NCBI RefSeq assembly: GCF_014295415.1
Contig: NZ_CP052909.1
Span: 620,001-684,000 of the forward strand
Length of the DNA stretch: 64,000 bases
DNA from: Constantimarinum furrinae
GTDB taxonomy: Bacteria; Bacteroidota; Bacteroidia; Flavobacteriales; Flavobacteriaceae
Direction of reading: 5' to 3'
Part shown: positions 61,319 to 64,000 of the stretch, in pieces
Numbering within the stretch: the stretch's first letter is position 1
Layout of the letters: each line of letters begins with the position of its first letter
Notes under the pieces: model-generated
What the model was told of the DNA's origin: nothing
The model's input: only the letters and a program-made list of their open reading frames with translations
Database searches by the model: none
Made by a program: the position numbers and the translations under genes

Positions 61319-62371
61319 TTAATCAATAGATTTTATTACCGACTTTGGCGCTTCCTTCTTGCTGCCGTCAAATCCTTCCACGCCACCCACTGTTGTATAC
61401 TTCATCACATAACGTTTATCGGGAAAGATGCGCTGAAAGGCACTTTGGCACATCAATGTAGCTTCGTGGAAGCCACAAAGGATGAGTTTTAGTTTTCCGG
61501 GGTAGGTATTAACATCGCCTATGGCATAGATCCCGGGAATGTTAGTCTGATAATCGAGGGAATTATCGACTTTTATGGCATTCTTTTCAATTTCCAGTCC
61601 CCAATCGGCAATAGGCCCCAATTTTGGCGCCAATCCGAATAACGGAATAAAGTGATCGCATTCCTTGTTAAAAACATCGGCACCACGTTTTATTGAAACG
61701 CCCTTAACCCGATCTTCTCCAACGATATCGATCACTTCGGCCGGGGTGATCAATTCTATGTTACCAGCATTTTTAAGTTCCTGAACTTTCTCCACGCTGT
61801 CCAGAGCACCTCTGAACTCATTTCGTCTGTGAATAAGGGTAACCTGAGAAGCCACATCGGCCAGGAAGATACTCCAATCCAGAGCTGAATCTCCGCCCCC
61901 CGCGATGACCACCTTTTTATTTCGGTACAATTCGGGGTCCCGAATAATGTACTCCACTCCTTTGTCTTCGTAGTCTGCTATATTAGTTATTGGCGGTTTT
62001 CTGGGTTCAAAACTGCCTAATCCACCGGCAATAGCAACCACAGGAGCATGGTGTTTAGTCCCTTTATTGGTGGTTACTATAAAGGTCCCATCGTCGAGTT
62101 TCTCGATGGTTTGAGCTCGTTCTCCCAGGGTAAATCCGGGTTGAAAGGGTTCAATTTGCTTTAAAAGATTGTCCACCAATTCGCCTGCAAGTATTTCGGG
62201 AAAGGCGGGAATATCGTATATAGGTTTTTTAGGATAGATCTCGGCACATTGTCCGCCGGGTTGTGGCAAGGCATCGATAAGATGGCAGTGCAATTTAAGT
62301 AATCCGGCTTCAAAAACGGTAAAAAGTCCCGTAGGACCTGCACCAATAATAAGAATATCTGTTTTAATCAT
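61319..62371 (-). CDS. Thioredoxin-reductase-like ferredoxin-NADP reductase
   Basis: 350 residues. I-L-I-I-G-A-G-P-T-G-L-F-T (FAD), A-L-P-Q-P-G-G-Q-C, and V-V-I-A-G-G-G-D-S-A-L-D-W (NADPH) are in the order of TrxR-type FNRs, which lack the active-site disulfide of real thioredoxin reductase (the C-x-x-C is absent here). The end has Y-A-I-G-D-V-N-T-Y-P-G. Provides electrons to the neighbouring ferredoxin. Cytosolic. Confidence 0.92.
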   Translation of the reverse strand: MIKTDILIIGAGPTGLFTVFEAGLLKLHCHLIDALPQPGGQCAEIYPKKPIYDIPAFPEILAGELVDNLLKQIEPFQPGFTLGERAQTIEKLDDGTFIVTTNKGTKHHAPVVAIAGGLGSFEPRKPPITNIADYEDKGVEYIIRDPELYRNKKVVIAGGGDSALDWSIFLADVASQVTLIHRRNEFRGALDSVEKVQELKNAGNIELITPAEVIDIVGEDRVKGVSIKRGADVFNKECDHFIPLFGLAPKLGPIADWGLEIEKNAIKVDNSLDYQTNIPGIYAIGDVNTYPGKLKLILCGFHEATLMCQSAFQRIFPDKRYVMKYTTVGGVEGFDGSKKEAPKSVIKSID

Positions 62372-62392
62372 GAATTTTCAACAACTGTTTTA

Positions 62393-62452
62393 GCGGGCAA
62401 GGGATTGAGGCAACATACCCCGCCGGCAGGCGTGTATGGCCGAAAGCCCGAC
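62393..62452 (-). repeat. Dispersed intergenic element, copy C (inverted)
   Basis: Read on the minus strand it gives CGGGCTTTCGGCC, then GGGGTATGTTGCCTCAATCC and CTTGCCCGC, aligning with copy B. It lies between the reductase and NifU-like genes. The rest of the 133-bp gap shows nothing I can name. Confidence 0.6.
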
Positions 62453-62504
62453 TCACCGAAGCACCTGTGGTGCGAAGGCGAGTTGACCCATAATAAAAAG
62501 GCAA

Positions 62505-62747
62505 TTAAAGCTCGACATTGATCACCTTTTCGATCTGTGGTGCATGCTTCTTAATCGTCATTTCCACGCCACTCTTTAAGGTCATCTGGTTTACCGTACA
62601 GCCCACACAAGCGCCCTGTAACTGAACGCGCACGATGGTGTCATCGTCGATGGACAGTAGCGATATATCGCCGCCATCACTTTGCAAAAAAGGACGAATC
62701 TCATCGAGTGCATCCTCTACCTTAGATTTAAGTTCTTTTCCGGTCAT
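62505..62747 (-). CDS. NifU-like C-terminal domain protein (Nfu)
   Basis: 80 residues, only the Nfu domain. G-A-C47-V-G-C50-T holds the C-x-x-C that binds a transient Fe-S cluster. S-D-G-G-D-I-S-L-L is the family's first strand. A carrier that hands clusters to targets. Ends 1 bp after the Mrp gene stop, so the two are co-transcribed. Confidence 0.95.
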   Translation of the reverse strand: MTGKELKSKVEDALDEIRPFLQSDGGDISLLSIDDDTIVRVQLQGACVGCTVNQMTLKSGVEMTIKKHAPQIEKVINVEL

Positions 62748-62748
62748 A

Positions 62749-63900
62749 TTATTTTTTTATGGCGCTGCAACCTGCCATGGTGGTTATTTTAATTGCTTCG
62801 GTAGGCGGAAGCGCATCGTTTCTATTCACGGTTTCCTCGACTACATTTCGGGTTAGCGTTTCGAATGCTTCTTCTAATGGAGTTGCCGTCTGTAAGGCGG
62901 CAGGTCTTCCGGCATCGCCGGCTTCCCGTATGCTTTGAACCAACGGAATTTCACCTAAAAAGGGAACTTCCAGGTCTTCGGCAAGGTTTCTGGCACCTTC
63001 CTTTCCAAAAATATAATATTTGTTATCGGGCAGTTCCTCGGGAGTGAAGTACGCCATATTTTCTATGATTCCCAAAACGGGAACATTAATGTTTTCCTGT
63101 TGGAACATGGCCACTCCTTTGCGGGCATCGGCCAGCGCAACTGTTTGCGGTGTGCTTACCACTACGGCACCGGTAATGGGCAGGGACTGCATAATGCTAA
63201 GGTGTATATCCCCTGTTCCGGGTGGAAGGTCTACCAGCATAAAATCCAATTCACCCCAGGCGGCATCGAAAATTAACTGATTGAGTGCCTTGGAAGCCAT
63301 AGGGCCTCTCCAAATCACTGCCTGATTGGGTTTCGTAAAGAATCCGATCGATAATACCTTTACCCCATAACTTTCGATAGGTTTCATTTTACTTTTTCCA
63401 TCCACATTTATGGACAGAGGGCGTTCCATGGCCACATCGAACATGATGGGAATAGAAGGGCCGTAAATATCGGCATCCAGAACTCCAACTTTAAATCCCA
63501 TTTTAGACAAGGTAACCGCAAGGTTTGCCGTTACGGTAGATTTACCTACTCCTCCTTTTCCTGAGGCAACAGCTATAATATTCTTGATTCCCGGGATGGG
63601 CTTACCTTTAATGAGGTTGGGATTTGAAGGGTTGGATTCCTGTTTTGGAGGTGCTTCCACCTGTATATTGACCTGAACTTTAGCCTCGGAAGAGACTTTT
63701 TCCTTGATCGCTGCGATCACATCGGCTTCGGCCCGCTTTTTAATATGCATGGCGGGCGTAGAGATCTTAAGATCTACAACAACCTCATCGGCAAAGCACA
63801 TTACATTCTGAACTGCACCGCTGTCTACCATATTTTTTCCTTCTCCCGAAATGGTGATGGTTTCCAATGCCGCAAGTATCTCTTTCTTATTCAATTTCAT
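62749..63900 (-). CDS. mrp: Mrp/ApbC-family Fe-S cluster carrier ATPase
   Basis: 383 residues. N-terminal DUF59/MIP18-like domain (1 to about 85), then the deviant Walker A S-G114-K-G-G-V-G-K-S-T and switch motif L-D-A-D-I-Y-G-P-S. It probably loads Fe-S clusters onto apo-proteins. The region that carries C-P-x-C in E. coli Mrp reads E-N-M-A-Y-F-T-P-E-E-L-P here, without Cys. One Cys lies near the C-terminus (A-G-C-S). With Nfu, reductase and ferredoxin it forms an iron-sulfur group. Confidence 0.93.
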   Translation of the reverse strand: MKLNKKEILAALETITISGEGKNMVDSGAVQNVMCFADEVVVDLKISTPAMHIKKRAEADVIAAIKEKVSSEAKVQVNIQVEAPPKQESNPSNPNLIKGKPIPGIKNIIAVASGKGGVGKSTVTANLAVTLSKMGFKVGVLDADIYGPSIPIMFDVAMERPLSINVDGKSKMKPIESYGVKVLSIGFFTKPNQAVIWRGPMASKALNQLIFDAAWGELDFMLVDLPPGTGDIHLSIMQSLPITGAVVVSTPQTVALADARKGVAMFQQENINVPVLGIIENMAYFTPEELPDNKYYIFGKEGARNLAEDLEVPFLGEIPLVQSIREAGDAGRPAALQTATPLEEAFETLTRNVVEETVNRNDALPPTEAIKITTMAGCSAIKK

Positions 63901-63938
63901 TACTCGTATGCTTCTATATTTAGATTCATTCTAAAGTG

Positions 63939-63946
63939 CAAATATA
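63939..63946 (-). promoter_or_regulatory. -7 box (TATATTTG) of the mrp-nfu operon
   Basis: Exact TAnnTTTG on the minus strand, 38 bp before the mrp ATG; no TTTG at the usual distance is seen before the heptad repeat. Confidence 0.55.
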
Positions 63947-63959
63947 AATAATATAGATT

Positions 63960-63987
63960 GAAGCAGGAAGGAGGAAGCGGGAAGTTT
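63960..63987. repeat. Heptanucleotide array (4 units)
   Basis: GAAGCAG, GAAGGAG, GAAGCGG, GAAGTTT near the window end; same 7-bp period as the other arrays, related to them when read on the other strand. Confidence 0.65.
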
Positions 63988-64000
63988 TGGAGGAGGGTTA

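Overview
The window looks like chromosome from a marine-type member of the Flavobacteriaceae (Bacteroidota). The support is: Bacteroidota-type promoters (TTTG, about 20 bp, TAnnTTTG) before several genes; many lipoproteins and secreted proteins, including one with the QVGIGTT start after its signal peptide; a rpsP with a long Ala/Glu tail; a DnaE with an N-terminal exonuclease; BlaI-M56 regulator pairs; and families common in this group (DUF4407, DUF1697, DUF6252, HTTM, PA2169-type four-helix proteins). No prophage, insertion sequence, integrase or CRISPR array is visible.

Layout. 1-2.1 kb: 3' end of a giant repeat adhesin (YadA-head-like 111-residue repeats, S74 chaperone). 2.1-7.5 kb: DUF1697 and HI0933 flavoprotein, an EEP hydrolase, and a GT39/GT2 pair for lipid-linked sugar transfer. 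7.6-10.6 kb: small membrane protein, tRNA-Leu, M20 dipeptidase, PhnA-like protein. 10.8-12.7 kb: BlaI-M56 module 1. 12.9-20.5 kb: secreted protein, DUF4407, M23 peptidase, ATP-grasp, several small DUF proteins, transglutaminase, cyclase. 20.5-24.7 kb: hemW, ruvC, flippase-like protein and GT2. 24.7-29.5 kb: barrel-like protein, TonB-like lipoprotein, and BlaI-M56 module 2 led by an alpha/beta hydrolase. 29.7-32.9 kb: uncharacterised envelope proteins and a nitroreductase. 33-36.7 kb: a two-domain glycosyltransferase directly downstream of a Tat-exported lipoprotein with fifteen GYYGD-type pentapeptides, plus another lipoprotein. 36.8-41.7 kb: DUF2207, LemA, HTTM protein, methyltransferase. 41.8-42.7 kb: 78-bp repeat array and tRNA-Asp. 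43-54 kb: DUF58, short ClpP, thioredoxin, pirin, DUF5996, Crp-like regulator, dnaE, PA2169, DUF6252 lipoprotein. 54-56 kb: rpsP-rimM-tRNA methyltransferase operon. 56-64 kb: APC transporter, Rieske oxygenase, glutaryl-CoA dehydrogenase-like enzyme, metallophosphoesterase, then ferredoxin, ferredoxin reductase, NifU-like protein and Mrp, an iron-sulfur group.

The strongest candidate for an undescribed system is the pair at 32951-35791. A repeat-rich lipoprotein with a twin-arginine signal, meaning it is exported after folding in the cytoplasm, is encoded just before a protein that fuses a GT4-like and a GT9-like glycosyltransferase to an unassigned C-terminal domain. I infer that the Tyr/Asp repeats could be the substrate. 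Second in interest are the two BlaI-M56 modules. They carry different operators and different C-terminal periplasmic domains (ExbD/TolR-like and TonB-like), and in both the operator sites overlap a promoter element. Intergenic DNA also holds three repeat systems: heptanucleotide arrays, a dispersed element with a TGCAATC-type core, and the 78-bp double-hairpin array.
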